Under the pieces are notes generated by a model that saw nothing but the letters and a program-made list of their open reading frames with translations, was not told where the DNA came from and did no database searches. The position numbers were made by a program, and so were the translations under genes. A stretch of DNA of 64,000 nucleotides. Origin: UBA940 sp045613745 (lineage in GTDB: Bacteria > Bacteroidota > Bacteroidia > Bacteroidales > Rikenellaceae). Shown here piece after piece: positions 6,264 to 15,151 of the stretch (position 1 is its first letter; each line of letters begins with the position of its first letter). The DNA lies in contig JAZLBP010000009.1 in the NCBI GenBank assembly GCA_045613745.1, positions 1 through 64,000 of the forward strand, read 5' to 3'.

Positions 6264-7817
6264 TTATTTGATTTGAGCTCTTACGGCCTCGGCAACTCGT
6301 TCACCATCCAGAGCAGCCGAAATAATGCCGCCTGCATAGCCTGCGCCCTCGCCGGCGGGGAAGAGCATCTCGACGGTGGGGTGCATCAGGCTCTCCTTGT
6401 CGCGCGGGATTCGCACAGGGGTCGAAGTGCGTGACTCCACACCGATAACCACTGCGTCCGAAGTAACAAAGCCCTTCATTCGTCGGCCAAACGAGGCAAT
6501 ACCCTCACGCAAAGAGTTTGCAATAAAGTCGGGCATCCATTGGTCTAGACGCGAGCAAGTGATGCCGGGGATATACGAAGTCTTGGGAAGGCTTTGGCTT
6601 GCGCGTCCTGCCACAAAGTCACTCACACGTTGCGAAGGCGCCACTTGTCGCAGGCCTCCGTGTTGGCGTGCAGTCTGCTCGAAACGAGTTTGGAACTCCA
6701 ATCCAGCCAACACTCCATACTCCTCGTGTAGGTGAGCAAAGTCCTCGGGGCGCACCTCGGTGACGATAGCCGAGTTGGCATAGGGCGAGCCACGGTGCGA
6801 GGGCGACATACCGTTCACAACCGACTCCGAGGCCGAAGTCATTGCAGGAACGATAAAACCACCCGGACACATACAGAACGAATAGACTCCGCGTCCACCC
6901 ACTTGATTAACCAGCGAATATGCTGCCGCGGGCAGATACTCCCCGCGCTCGGGCATATGGTATTGGATGGAGTCGATGAGTCGTTGCGGGTGCTCGATAC
7001 GCACACCCATCGCAAAGGGTTTTGCTTCGAGCAGCACACCTCGGTCGTGCAACATTCGGTAGATGTCGCGTGCCGAGTGGCCCGTAGCCACCACAACAGC
7101 CGCTGCGTCCACACGTTGGTCGCCAACCATCACACCACAGGCACGTCCCTGCTTGATGATGATGTCGGTCACGCGACTATCGAAGTGGAACGAGCCGCCA
7201 CACTCGATGATTTGCTTACGGATGGCAGCAATGATATAGGGCAGTTTGTCGGTGCCGATGTGGGGATGTGCCTCGTAGAGAATCTCGGGCGAGGCTCCGT
7301 AGTGCACCAGAGTTTGAAGCGCCTTGTTGTAGTCGCCACGCTTTTTGGAACGGGTAAACAGTTTGCCGTCGGAGTAGGTTCCCGCACCTCCCTCGCCAAA
7401 AGCGTAGTTGGAGTCGGGGTTTACATCGCCACCACGATTGATGGTTGCGATGTCGGTCTTGCGGGTCGAAACATCGCGTCCACGCTCAAAAATCATAGGA
7501 CGCAGACCCAGTTCGATGAGTCGCAGTGCCGCAAACAGACCCGCAGGTCCCGAACCAATGATAGCTACGGGAGTTGCGCCAGCAACATTGGGATAGTCGA
7601 AGTGCGGCGGCTCGGGCATAGTGTCGCCATCGACAAAAATTTCGAGCGACAGATTGACCTTGACGGCACGGCTGCGGGCGTCGATAGAACGTTTGACAAC
7701 GCGCACAAGGGCTATTTGTTTGTCGCTGATTCCCAGGCGTCGTGCTGCAAGCGAAGTGTAGAATTTCGAGTCGGCCGCCTGCTTGGGTGACAGCGTGAGG
7801 GTGACGGTTTGCGGCAT
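6264..7817 (-). CDS. FAD-dependent dehydrogenase (uncharacterised, HI0933/GidA-like fold)
   Basis: 517 aa from the ATG at 7817 (a longer frame reaching 7883 would start inside the promoter). The N-terminal ~80 residues are an alpha/beta cap typical of the family, then the dinucleotide-binding GSGPAG (88-93), then NYAFGEGGAGTYSDGKL, and near the C-terminus FPAGEGAGYAGGI, which contacts FAD in related proteins. This is a widely conserved but functionally uncharacterised oxidoreductase, usually annotated as an FAD-binding or NAD(P)/FAD-dependent protein. A TATCTTTG element (complement of 7842-7849) lies in the divergent region shared with the GT2 gene. Confidence 0.85.
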   Translation of the reverse strand: MPQTVTLTLSPKQAADSKFYTSLAARRLGISDKQIALVRVVKRSIDARSRAVKVNLSLEIFVDGDTMPEPPHFDYPNVAGATPVAIIGSGPAGLFAALRLIELGLRPMIFERGRDVSTRKTDIATINRGGDVNPDSNYAFGEGGAGTYSDGKLFTRSKKRGDYNKALQTLVHYGASPEILYEAHPHIGTDKLPYIIAAIRKQIIECGGSFHFDSRVTDIIIKQGRACGVMVGDQRVDAAAVVVATGHSARDIYRMLHDRGVLLEAKPFAMGVRIEHPQRLIDSIQYHMPERGEYLPAAAYSLVNQVGGRGVYSFCMCPGGFIVPAMTSASESVVNGMSPSHRGSPYANSAIVTEVRPEDFAHLHEEYGVLAGLEFQTRFEQTARQHGGLRQVAPSQRVSDFVAGRASQSLPKTSYIPGITCSRLDQWMPDFIANSLREGIASFGRRMKGFVTSDAVVIGVESRTSTPVRIPRDKESLMHPTVEMLFPAGEGAGYAGGIISAALDGERVAEAVRAQIK

Positions 7818-7866
7818 AGGTGCAATACTTTTTTTGATGTACAAAGATATTGCTTTTTCACATAAA

Positions 7867-7897
7867 TTTGCATACTCCGACAATTTTGTTACTTTTG
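7867..7897 (+). promoter_or_regulatory. promoter of GT2-pyrC
   Basis: TTTG at 7867-7870, a 19-bp spacer and TACTTTTG at 7890-7897, 23 bp before the GT2 start. It faces away from the FAD dehydrogenase promoter. Confidence 0.65.
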
Positions 7898-7920
7898 TAG
7901 TCGTAAAAAAAGTTTAGCGA

Positions 7921-8646
7921 ATGAAAAAAATCGTAATAATACCCACATACAACGAGTGTGAGAACGTCGAGGCGATGCTCGACAAGGTGATGTCGATCGA
8001 AGAACCCTTCGATGTATTGATTATTGATGACGGCTCGCCCGATGGCACCGCAGCTTTGGTCAAAGCCAAACAAGCCGAGTATCAAGGCCGCATACATCTT
8101 ATCGAACGAAGCGGAAAACTCGGCCTCGGAACTGCCTACATCGCAGGTTTCAAATGGGCCTTGGAGCAGGGCTACGACTATGTATTCGAAATGGACTGCG
8201 ACTTCTCGCACAACCCCGACGATTTGATGCGACTCTACTCGGCGGCTATCAACGGCGCTGATGTGGTTGTCGGCTCGCGCTATGTGTCGGGTGTAAATGT
8301 TGTCAACTGGCCTATGTCGCGTCTGCTGATGTCGTTCTTCGCATCTAAGTATGTGAACTTCGTTACGCGAATGCCCGTACACGATGCCACCGCAGGTTTT
8401 GTATGCTACTCGCGCGACGTGCTCGAAACACTCGACCTTGATGCTATCAAGATGAAGGGTTATGGTTTCCAAATCGAGATGAAATACTCGGCGTGGCGAC
8501 TCGGATTCGACATCAACGAGGTGTCGATTGTGTTTGTCGATCGCACCAAAGGTACATCCAAGATGAGCAGCGGAATCTTTGGCGAAGCATTCTGGGGTGT
8601 ACTGGGATTGCGATTCCGAACTATTGCTCCTTCGAAAAATAGATAG
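7921..8646 (+). CDS. polyprenol-phosphate mannosyltransferase-like GT2
   Basis: 241 aa, a soluble GT2 enzyme of the dolichol-phosphate mannose synthase (DPM1) type. It shows the IIPTYNE start, DDGSPDGT (D36, D37), and the metal/sugar DxD in MDCDFSHNPDD (D92, D94), then GSRYV and the GYGFQIE acceptor-site motif. It lacks the membrane GtrA-like C-terminal extension. It would transfer a sugar from a nucleotide donor to a polyprenyl phosphate, giving a lipid-linked donor for periplasmic glycosylation, for example protein O-glycosylation; that use is inferred. The gene ends 4 bp before pyrC and is probably co-transcribed with it, a pairing frequent in the phylum. Confidence 0.9.
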   Translation: MKKIVIIPTYNECENVEAMLDKVMSIEEPFDVLIIDDGSPDGTAALVKAKQAEYQGRIHLIERSGKLGLGTAYIAGFKWALEQGYDYVFEMDCDFSHNPDDLMRLYSAAINGADVVVGSRYVSGVNVVNWPMSRLLMSFFASKYVNFVTRMPVHDATAGFVCYSRDVLETLDLDAIKMKGYGFQIEMKYSAWRLGFDINEVSIVFVDRTKGTSKMSSGIFGEAFWGVLGLRFRTIAPSKNR

Positions 8647-8650
8647 GAAT

Positions 8651-9982
8651 ATGGCAAAAACACTTATAAACAACGGAACTATCCTTGCGGCCGAAGGGTG
8701 CTACGCAGGATATGTAATCTTTGAGGGTGACACCATCTGCGAGGTGGGACAAGGCGCCTACACCGAACGTTTCGACGGTACGGTGATTAATGCCGAGGGC
8801 AAGTACGTTATGCCCGGTGTGATTGACGCACACGTCCACTTCCGCGAGCCCGGCCTTACACACAAGGCTGATTGGGCCTCGGAGTCGGCTGCGGCTGCGG
8901 CTGGCGGTGTGACCACGGTATTTGATATGCCCAACACCAACCCCGTAACGGTGAGCCTCGACGAAGTGGAGCGCAAAGCCGAAATCGCCGCACAAAAGAG
9001 TGTGGTGAACTACTCGGTATGGTTGGGCGCAACCAACAGCAACCTGCGCGAGATTACACGACTCAATCCTCGCGAAGTGTGTGGCGTGAAGTTGTTTATG
9101 GGCTCTTCGACGGGTGGTATGCTTGTGGATGACAACTACACTCTGTCGGGCGTGTTTGCCGAGTCGCCCGTAATTGTGTCGGCCCACTGCGAGAGCGAAG
9201 CCCGTATTGCTGCTAATAGTGCTACACTCAAAGAGCGATTCCCCGAGGCAAACGCAACCATCCACCCCGAGGTGCGCGATGCCGAGGCGTGCTACACTTC
9301 ATCGGCACTGGCTGTTGAGCTGGCCGACAAGTATGGCAGCCGCCTTAACGTAGCACATATCACCACTGCTCGCGAGTTGGCTCTGTTTGACGAGAAACCG
9401 CTGGCACAAAAGAAAATTACCGCCGAGGTTACCGCCTCGCACCTGTGGTTCTGCGACGAGGACTACCCCACTCTGGGCAACTTCATTAAATGCAACCCCT
9501 CGATTAAAAGCCGTGCCGACCGCGAGGCTTTGCGCCTGACGCTGGGCCGCCGTATCGATACCATTGCTACCGACCACGCTCCTCACACCTTGGCCGAGAA
9601 GCAAAACCCCTATTGGAACGCTCCGTCGGGTATGCCTATGATTGGTCACTCGCTGGCTGTGGCCTTGGAGCTGGCCCGTATGGGTGTTATGTCGCGCGAG
9701 ATGGTTGTGCGTCTGATGTGTAATGCACCTGCCGACCTCTATAACATTTCGAATCGTGGTTACCTGCGCGCGGGATGCAAGGCCGACATCGTGATTGTTG
9801 ACCCGATGGCCGAGTGGACCGTATCGCGCGAGAATATAATCTCGAAATGTGGTTGGAGCCCTCTCGTGGGTACCAAGCTGTCGCACCGCGTTGTGCGTAC
9901 CTACATCAACGGACGCGAGGTGTGGAACGGCTCGGAGATTTGCACCGACCGCACAGGCGAGCGCATCGTGTTTGACAGATAG
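8651..9982 (+). CDS. pyrC: dihydroorotase
   Basis: 443 aa from the ATG at 8651. Amidohydrolase-superfamily dihydroorotase catalysing cyclisation of carbamoyl-aspartate in UMP synthesis. Zinc ligands are visible in DAHVHFREPG (H61, H63), a further His in SAHCE, and the catalytic ATDHAPH; MPNTNP is a strong family signature. GVKLFMGS provides the segment that recognises substrate. Length fits the class I/type with a C-terminal beta sandwich, and allantoinase is the main alternative in this family but much less likely in this setting. A strong terminator follows. Confidence 0.93.
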   Translation: MAKTLINNGTILAAEGCYAGYVIFEGDTICEVGQGAYTERFDGTVINAEGKYVMPGVIDAHVHFREPGLTHKADWASESAAAAAGGVTTVFDMPNTNPVTVSLDEVERKAEIAAQKSVVNYSVWLGATNSNLREITRLNPREVCGVKLFMGSSTGGMLVDDNYTLSGVFAESPVIVSAHCESEARIAANSATLKERFPEANATIHPEVRDAEACYTSSALAVELADKYGSRLNVAHITTARELALFDEKPLAQKKITAEVTASHLWFCDEDYPTLGNFIKCNPSIKSRADREALRLTLGRRIDTIATDHAPHTLAEKQNPYWNAPSGMPMIGHSLAVALELARMGVMSREMVVRLMCNAPADLYNISNRGYLRAGCKADIVIVDPMAEWTVSRENIISKCGWSPLVGTKLSHRVVRTYINGREVWNGSEICTDRTGERIVFDR

Positions 9983-10002
9983 TTAAACTATTATATATTT
10001 AT

Positions 10003-10048
10003 GAGTGCGAATAGTGCCGCGTGGCATTGTTCGCACTCTTCTTTTTTT
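10003..10048 (+). terminator. terminator of GT2-pyrC
   Basis: GAGTGCGAA (10003-10011) pairs with TTCGCACTC (10030-10038), extended internally by TGCC/GGCA, followed by a T-rich run. Confidence 0.85.
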
Positions 10049-10330
10049 TGGGGTGTAGTGGCGCAGATTTTGTGGATTTTAGCTGATGTGATAGATATTT
10101 TTCACAAAATGTTAAAAAAATTTCAAGAAAATCACAACCTAAAAATTGTTAGTAAAAATATTTATAAATGCCTATAAATGACTGAAAAAGGGGATTTAGG
10201 AGGGTAAAAAGACGGAGGTTTCGACACCCCAAATTACGATTTGTAAGCACTTCGAAGGCTCGGAATATGAACAATATATAAAAAATATTATTATCTTTGG
10301 TCTATCGTTTAATTTAATACGAATAGCTAT
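10049..10330. promoter_or_regulatory. AT-rich leader of gdhA
   Basis: The gap between pyrC and gdhA is AT-rich with no ORF of note. TATCTTTG at 10292-10299 is a good -7 element about 30 bp before the gdhA start, but its -33 partner is weak, which would suit regulated rather than constitutive expression. No operator could be recognised. Confidence 0.5.
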
Positions 10331-11683
10331 ATGCAAGACCCCAAACAATTTGTCGAGCAATTTATGACTGATGTCATTGCTCGAAATCCCGGAGAAAAAG
10401 AGTTTCACCAAGCGGTCAGAGAGGTAGTTGAGAGCATCGCTCCCTACGTCGTGCAGAACCCCCAACTGATGAAAATGAAAGTACTCGAAAGACTCGTGGA
10501 GCCGGAACGTGTCATTATGTTCCGCGTGCCTTGGGTTGATGATAATGGACAAGTGCAAGTTAACCGTGGTTACCGCGTACAGATGAACAGCGCTATCGGC
10601 CCCTACAAGGGCGGTATCCGCTTCCACTCGAGCGTTAACCTGAGCATCTTGAAGTTCCTCGCCTTTGAGCAAGTATTCAAGAACAGCCTTACCACTCTGC
10701 CTATGGGTGGCGGTAAAGGTGGCTCGGACTTCTCGCCCCGCGGCAAGAGCGATATGGAGGTTATGCGCTTCTGCCAAAGCTTTATGACCGAGTTGCAAAA
10801 ATATATCGGTGCTGATACCGACGTACCTGCAGGTGACATCGGTGTTGGCGGTCGCGAGGTTGGTTATATGTATGGCCAATACAAACGTCTGCGCGACGAG
10901 TTCACAGGTGTGCTGACAGGTAAAGCTCCTGAATGGGGTGGCTCGCCCCTGCGCCCCGAGGCTACCGGCTATGGCGCCTGCTACTTTGCCGAGGCTATGC
11001 TGGCAACCAAAGGCGACTCGTTCAAAGGCAAAACCGTATGTATCTCGGGCTCGGGTAACGTGGCACAATACGCTGTGAAGAAAGCTACCGAGCTGGGTGC
11101 AAAAGTTGTGACTATGTCGGACTCGAACGGTTTTATCTACGACCCCGACGGCATCACCCCCGAGAAATGGGAGTACATCTACGATCTGAAAAACGTTCTT
11201 CGCGGTCGTATCAAAGAGTACGTCACTCGCTACCCCAATGCACAATACTTCCCCGACGCACGTCCTTGGAGCATCCCCTGCGACATTGCAATGCCTTGCG
11301 CTACTCAAAATGAGTTGAATGGCGAGGAAGCCGAGATGCTGCTCAAAAACGGCTGTATGTGCGTTGCCGAGGGTGCAAATATGCCTTCGACCCCCGAGGC
11401 TATCGAGGCGTTCCAAAAGGCTCGCATTCTGTATGCTCCCGGTAAGGCTGCCAACGCAGGCGGTGTAGCTACCTCGGGTCTGGAAATGACCCAAAACTCG
11501 ATGCGTCTGAAATGGTCGCCCGAGGAGGTTGACGCCAAACTGCACGAGATTATGAGCAACATCCACGCAATGTGCGTTGAGTATGGTACCGAGCCCGACG
11601 GCTACATCAACTATGTTAAAGGCGCCAACATAGGCGGCTTTATCAAGGTAGCCCGCGCAATGTTGTCGCAAGGTCTGGTATAA
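10331..11683 (+). CDS. gdhA: NADP-type glutamate dehydrogenase
   Basis: 450 aa, full length for the hexameric bacterial family. It shows the substrate-domain signature PYKGGIRFH, the catalytic-lysine segment PMGGGKGG and SDFSPRGKSD, followed by the Rossmann motif SGSGNVA. The family reversibly aminates 2-oxoglutarate with ammonia, the main ammonia-assimilation route in gut Bacteroidota. NADP preference is inferred from resemblance to the 450-residue hexameric class. It is monocistronic, bounded by terminators. Confidence 0.96.
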   Translation: MQDPKQFVEQFMTDVIARNPGEKEFHQAVREVVESIAPYVVQNPQLMKMKVLERLVEPERVIMFRVPWVDDNGQVQVNRGYRVQMNSAIGPYKGGIRFHSSVNLSILKFLAFEQVFKNSLTTLPMGGGKGGSDFSPRGKSDMEVMRFCQSFMTELQKYIGADTDVPAGDIGVGGREVGYMYGQYKRLRDEFTGVLTGKAPEWGGSPLRPEATGYGACYFAEAMLATKGDSFKGKTVCISGSGNVAQYAVKKATELGAKVVTMSDSNGFIYDPDGITPEKWEYIYDLKNVLRGRIKEYVTRYPNAQYFPDARPWSIPCDIAMPCATQNELNGEEAEMLLKNGCMCVAEGANMPSTPEAIEAFQKARILYAPGKAANAGGVATSGLEMTQNSMRLKWSPEEVDAKLHEIMSNIHAMCVEYGTEPDGYINYVKGANIGGFIKVARAMLSQGLV

Positions 11684-11724
11684 TAAATATAGGCAGGGTA
11701 GGTTACTGCCCTACTCTACATACA

Positions 11725-11764
11725 CAAAAGGCTGTCCCCACACGGGACAGCCTTTGTTTTTTTT
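11725..11764. terminator. bidirectional terminator, gdhA / ybaK
   Basis: Twelve-base stem AAAGGCTGTCCC / GGGACAGCCTTT with a T run on the plus strand and A-rich flank for the converging ybaK transcript. Confidence 0.9.
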
Positions 11765-11780
11765 AGAAACGCGCGTTGGA

Positions 11781-12266
11781 TTACTCTTGGCACACGGTGG
11801 CAATGGTGGCCGAGGATATGCGGATAAGGTCGGCGGGGGCAATGCAGATTTGCATTCCGCGCACGCCTGCGCTTATGTAGATTTTGTCGTACAGCTCGCA
11901 GGTGTGGTGGATGTAGGTCGGAAAGGGTTTGCGCATTCCGACGGGTGAGCATCCGCCACGAATGTAGCCCGTAGTTGCAAGCAGTTCGCGTACAGCAATC
12001 ATCTCGGCACTCTTGTTGCCCGACACACGTGCGGCAAGTTTGAGATCCACCTCCAAGTCACCAGGCACTACACATACAAAGATTCCCGTGCGGTCACCCC
12101 TCAACACCAAAGTCTTGAACACCTGTTGCAGAGGCTCACCAAGTTGTTCGGCTACGTGGTCGGCGGCAAAGTTTGACTCGTCAACCTCGTAGGGAATCAA
12201 CGTATAGGTGATGTGTGCCGCATCGAGCAGTCGTGCTGCGTTAGTTTTGGGAAGTTTCTTTGCCAT
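11781..12266 (-). CDS. ybaK: Cys-tRNA(Pro)/Cys-tRNA(Cys) deacylase, YbaK/EbsC family
   Basis: 161 aa, single YbaK domain as in Haemophilus and E. coli YbaK. Motifs include KTLVLRGD, the central VVPGDLEVDLKLAARV segment with the catalytic-site lysine region, and GYIRGGCSPVGMRKPFPTYI near the substrate pocket. It hydrolyses mischarged Cys-tRNA(Pro) in trans, protecting translation fidelity. The start overlaps the end of the upstream nitroreductase gene by 26 bp, so the two are likely translated from one mRNA. Confidence 0.93.
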   Translation of the reverse strand: MAKKLPKTNAARLLDAAHITYTLIPYEVDESNFAADHVAEQLGEPLQQVFKTLVLRGDRTGIFVCVVPGDLEVDLKLAARVSGNKSAEMIAVRELLATTGYIRGGCSPVGMRKPFPTYIHHTCELYDKIYISAGVRGMQICIAPADLIRISSATIATVCQE

Positions 12267-12939
12267 CGTTCACCAGATTACCCAGACTCTGTGCCATCAC
12301 TACGGTGTAGCGCTCGGCATCGAGTCCCAGCAGCGACAGTATTTCGGGCTCTTTGAAGCTACCGCGAGTCACAGCACCCATATTGTTGGCCGCAGCCCAC
12401 AGGTTAGCATTCTCCACGCAGCAAGCAGCATCTTGCGCCGCCAGCAGACGTTTTACATCCTCCAGGTAGGGAGGCATTTGGCTATATACACTCAAATCGG
12501 CAACATACACCAAGTTCATAGGCGCAGTAGCCACCCAATCCTGCATACCCGAGATTGCGCGGTGGTCGCCCTCTGCTACGCGGTTAAGCGTGTTGTCGGC
12601 AGGGTTGTAGGCATAGACACCCTCGGCAAAAAAAGCATATATGGTTAGCGGATAGAGTGCCAGTGCCGAAGGTGCGGTGCGCTTGCCATCCTCGCGGTTG
12701 ATGCCATAGGCAGCCCACAGCGCGCCCGAAACTTGCGACAGCGACAGAGGCTCGGCCGCAAATTCACGCACACTGCGACGACCTTTGAGAGCCGCCATCA
12801 GAGTTACGCCGTTGTCTTCGGGTTGCAACAAGTTGATTGTTTGTTCCATTTTCATACTTTGCGTATCATCAATTTTGGGCAGTTGTCCGCAGCCCCCAAG
12901 CACGAGAGCTGCGGCAACCATTGCCAATAAAACTTTCAT
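12241..12939 (-). CDS. nitroreductase-family lipoprotein
   Basis: 232 aa from the ATG at 12939 (an in-frame ATG at 12948 would add three residues). It starts with a lipoprotein signal ending LVLGGCG, followed by a nitroreductase/SagB-like domain: GRRSVREF with the FMN-contacting RRS, LWAAYGINR, TAPSALALYP and a late MGAVTRGSF. The family reduces substrates using FMN and NAD(P)H; a lipid-anchored envelope version is common in Bacteroidota with unknown substrate. It follows the GH3 gene directly. Confidence 0.85.
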   Translation of the reverse strand: MKVLLAMVAAALVLGGCGQLPKIDDTQSMKMEQTINLLQPEDNGVTLMAALKGRRSVREFAAEPLSLSQVSGALWAAYGINREDGKRTAPSALALYPLTIYAFFAEGVYAYNPADNTLNRVAEGDHRAISGMQDWVATAPMNLVYVADLSVYSQMPPYLEDVKRLLAAQDAACCVENANLWAAANNMGAVTRGSFKEPEILSLLGLDAERYTVVMAQSLGNLVNDGKETSQN

Positions 12940-12948
12940 ATAGGTCAT

Positions 12949-15120
12949 CTATTTAACTTCAAACGACACCTCGCCGCGAATATCCTGACTCGATGCACCG
13001 ACAAGGGCTTTGTACTCGCCTGCAAGCACATTCCAGTCGTGCATCTTCTCGTCGAAATAGGCCAGCGACGAGAAGTCCATAGGGATTTGTACGGTGCGAG
13101 TCTCGCCCGCTTTAAGAGCCACTTTGCTATATCCTTTCAGCTCCTTAACGGCACGATAAGCCAAATCACCCTTGGGTGCAGCAACGTAGAGTTGTACAAT
13201 CTCCTTGCCATCCACATCACCCGAGTTGGTAACATCCACCGACACAACCCACTTGGAGTCGGCCTTGCCTTTGGTGCGGTTGATGCGAACATTGCTATAC
13301 TCGAAGGTGGTGTAGCTCAATCCGTGACCGAAGGGGAAGTTGGGAGTGATACCCTCGCGGTCGATGTAGCGGTAGCCAACAAAGATGTCGTCGCGATACA
13401 CTTGGTGGTGGTCTTTGTCACCGGGATAGTCGCCCAGAACGTGTGCACCACATTGCTCCAAATTAGTATAATAGGTATAGGGCAATTTACCCGAGGGGTT
13501 TACCTCGCCAGTGAGCACCGAAGCCAGTGCGGTACCTGCCTCCGAGCCACAGTGCCAACCTTGAACAATTGCGGGCACTTGCTCCTTCCACGGCATAGCC
13601 ACACCCGTACCCGACACCATCACAACGGCATAGTTGGGATTTACGCCACACAGAGCCTCGATGAGTTTGTCTTGCTCATAGGGGAGCTCCATCGACTTGC
13701 GGTCAACACCTTCGGCGTCTTGACCTCCCTTGTAGTAGAGTCCAGCAAAGAAAATCACAGCGTCGGCCTTGCGAGCAGCCTCAACCACCTCGCTGGTCTT
13801 CTCGGCGGGACGTTTGTCCACCGAGTAGCCGCGCATGTAGGTAATCTCGGCTTCGGGATAGGCCGCCTTGATACCATCCAGAGGGAAAATCTCGTATTTG
13901 GCTTTGAGTGTGGTGCTGCTGCCGCTCTTCATCATACTTGCGGTTGCAACATCACCCACAACGAGCAGTTTCTTGACTTTGGCAGGTTTGATGGGCAGTA
14001 CCTTGCCCTCGTTTTTGAGCAGTACGATACCGCCTTGTGCAATCGAACGTGCAGTTGCCGAGTGCTCGGGGCTGATGAAGCTACCATAGGGGCGATCCTT
14101 GCTCATAGTGGTGCGGAACACAAGACGCAATACACGGCGCACCTTGTCGTCCAATACCTCGACGGGAACCTTGCCAGCCTCAACCAGCGAGCGCAGTGTG
14201 TCGCCAAAGTGATAAGAATCATAAGCATTAACTTTGCTTTTCGACAGACCATCGGTCCAAGTTCCGAATTCGAGGTCCAAGCCGTTGAATATAGCCTGAT
14301 GAGTGTCGTGAGTACCTCCCCAGTCCGACACAACAACACCATCGTAACCCCACTCGCCTTTGAGAATGTCGTTGAGCAGGTATTGGTTGTGACAGCAGTA
14401 TTCGCCCTTGTATTTCATATAGGCACCCATAATACTCCACGAGCCGGCATCTACGGTTGCAGCCTTGAATGCGGGCAGATAGATTTCGTACAGTGCGCGG
14501 TCGCTGATTTCGACATCGGTCGAGTGGCGACGTTGCTCCTGATTGTTGAGTGCAAAGTGTTTGACACAAGTTGCCACGCCGTTCGACTGCACACCTTTAA
14601 TATAAGGTACGGTCAGCGAACTTACCAAGTAGGGATCCTCGCCCATATACTCGTGGTTGCGGCCACACAGCGGGGTGCGATAGATATTCACACCAGGGCC
14701 CAGCAGAATGGTCTTGTTGCGGTAACGAGCCTCCTCACCAATAGCCACGCCATAGTTGCTCGCAAGCTCGGGGTCCCAAGTTGCAGCCAGACAGGTCAGG
14801 CTGGGAAATGCCGTACACGCATCGTTGGTCCACTCTGCGCCCGACCATTTATCCCACGCGCACTCCTCGCGAATACCGTGCGACGAGTCTGTACACCACA
14901 CCTCGGGGATACCCAGACGCGGAACGCCAGGAGCCGAGAATTTGGATTGTGCGTGAATGAATGCCACCTTCTCGTCGAGGGTCATTCGCGAGAGAGCATC
15001 CTCAACGCGCTCTTCGATGGGTGCATCCTCGTTTAGATACACCGCGGTATTTCGTTGAGCCGATACCGATGTGACGCATAGTGCAGCCACGAGGGTCAGT
15101 GCTGATTTCAAGAGTTTCAT
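12949..15120 (-). CDS. bglX: glycoside hydrolase family 3 beta-glucosidase-like
   Basis: 723 aa with a signal peptide (MKLLKSALTLVAALCVTSVSAQ). GH3 three-domain layout: N-terminal TIM barrel with KHFALNNQE (187-195) and the nucleophile in VVSDWGGTHD (D266), an alpha/beta sandwich with VVGDVA and VMVSGTG segments, and a C-terminal fibronectin-III-like domain beginning near FPFGHGLSYTTFEYS. Periplasmic beta-glucosidase or beta-xylosidase activity is expected; specificity cannot be read. It lies 31 bp downstream of the M3 peptidase gene. The gene symbol reflects family resemblance only. Confidence 0.9.
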   Translation of the reverse strand: MKLLKSALTLVAALCVTSVSAQRNTAVYLNEDAPIEERVEDALSRMTLDEKVAFIHAQSKFSAPGVPRLGIPEVWCTDSSHGIREECAWDKWSGAEWTNDACTAFPSLTCLAATWDPELASNYGVAIGEEARYRNKTILLGPGVNIYRTPLCGRNHEYMGEDPYLVSSLTVPYIKGVQSNGVATCVKHFALNNQEQRRHSTDVEISDRALYEIYLPAFKAATVDAGSWSIMGAYMKYKGEYCCHNQYLLNDILKGEWGYDGVVVSDWGGTHDTHQAIFNGLDLEFGTWTDGLSKSKVNAYDSYHFGDTLRSLVEAGKVPVEVLDDKVRRVLRLVFRTTMSKDRPYGSFISPEHSATARSIAQGGIVLLKNEGKVLPIKPAKVKKLLVVGDVATASMMKSGSSTTLKAKYEIFPLDGIKAAYPEAEITYMRGYSVDKRPAEKTSEVVEAARKADAVIFFAGLYYKGGQDAEGVDRKSMELPYEQDKLIEALCGVNPNYAVVMVSGTGVAMPWKEQVPAIVQGWHCGSEAGTALASVLTGEVNPSGKLPYTYYTNLEQCGAHVLGDYPGDKDHHQVYRDDIFVGYRYIDREGITPNFPFGHGLSYTTFEYSNVRINRTKGKADSKWVVSVDVTNSGDVDGKEIVQLYVAAPKGDLAYRAVKELKGYSKVALKAGETRTVQIPMDFSSLAYFDEKMHDWNVLAGEYKALVGASSQDIRGEVSFEVK

Positions 15121-15151
15121 AACGTAGTAGTTTTAAGTGTAAAGGTATTAC

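Noticed and set aside
13039..15036. 665-aa plus-strand frame
   Set aside because: Antisense shadow of the GH3 gene, which has full motifs.
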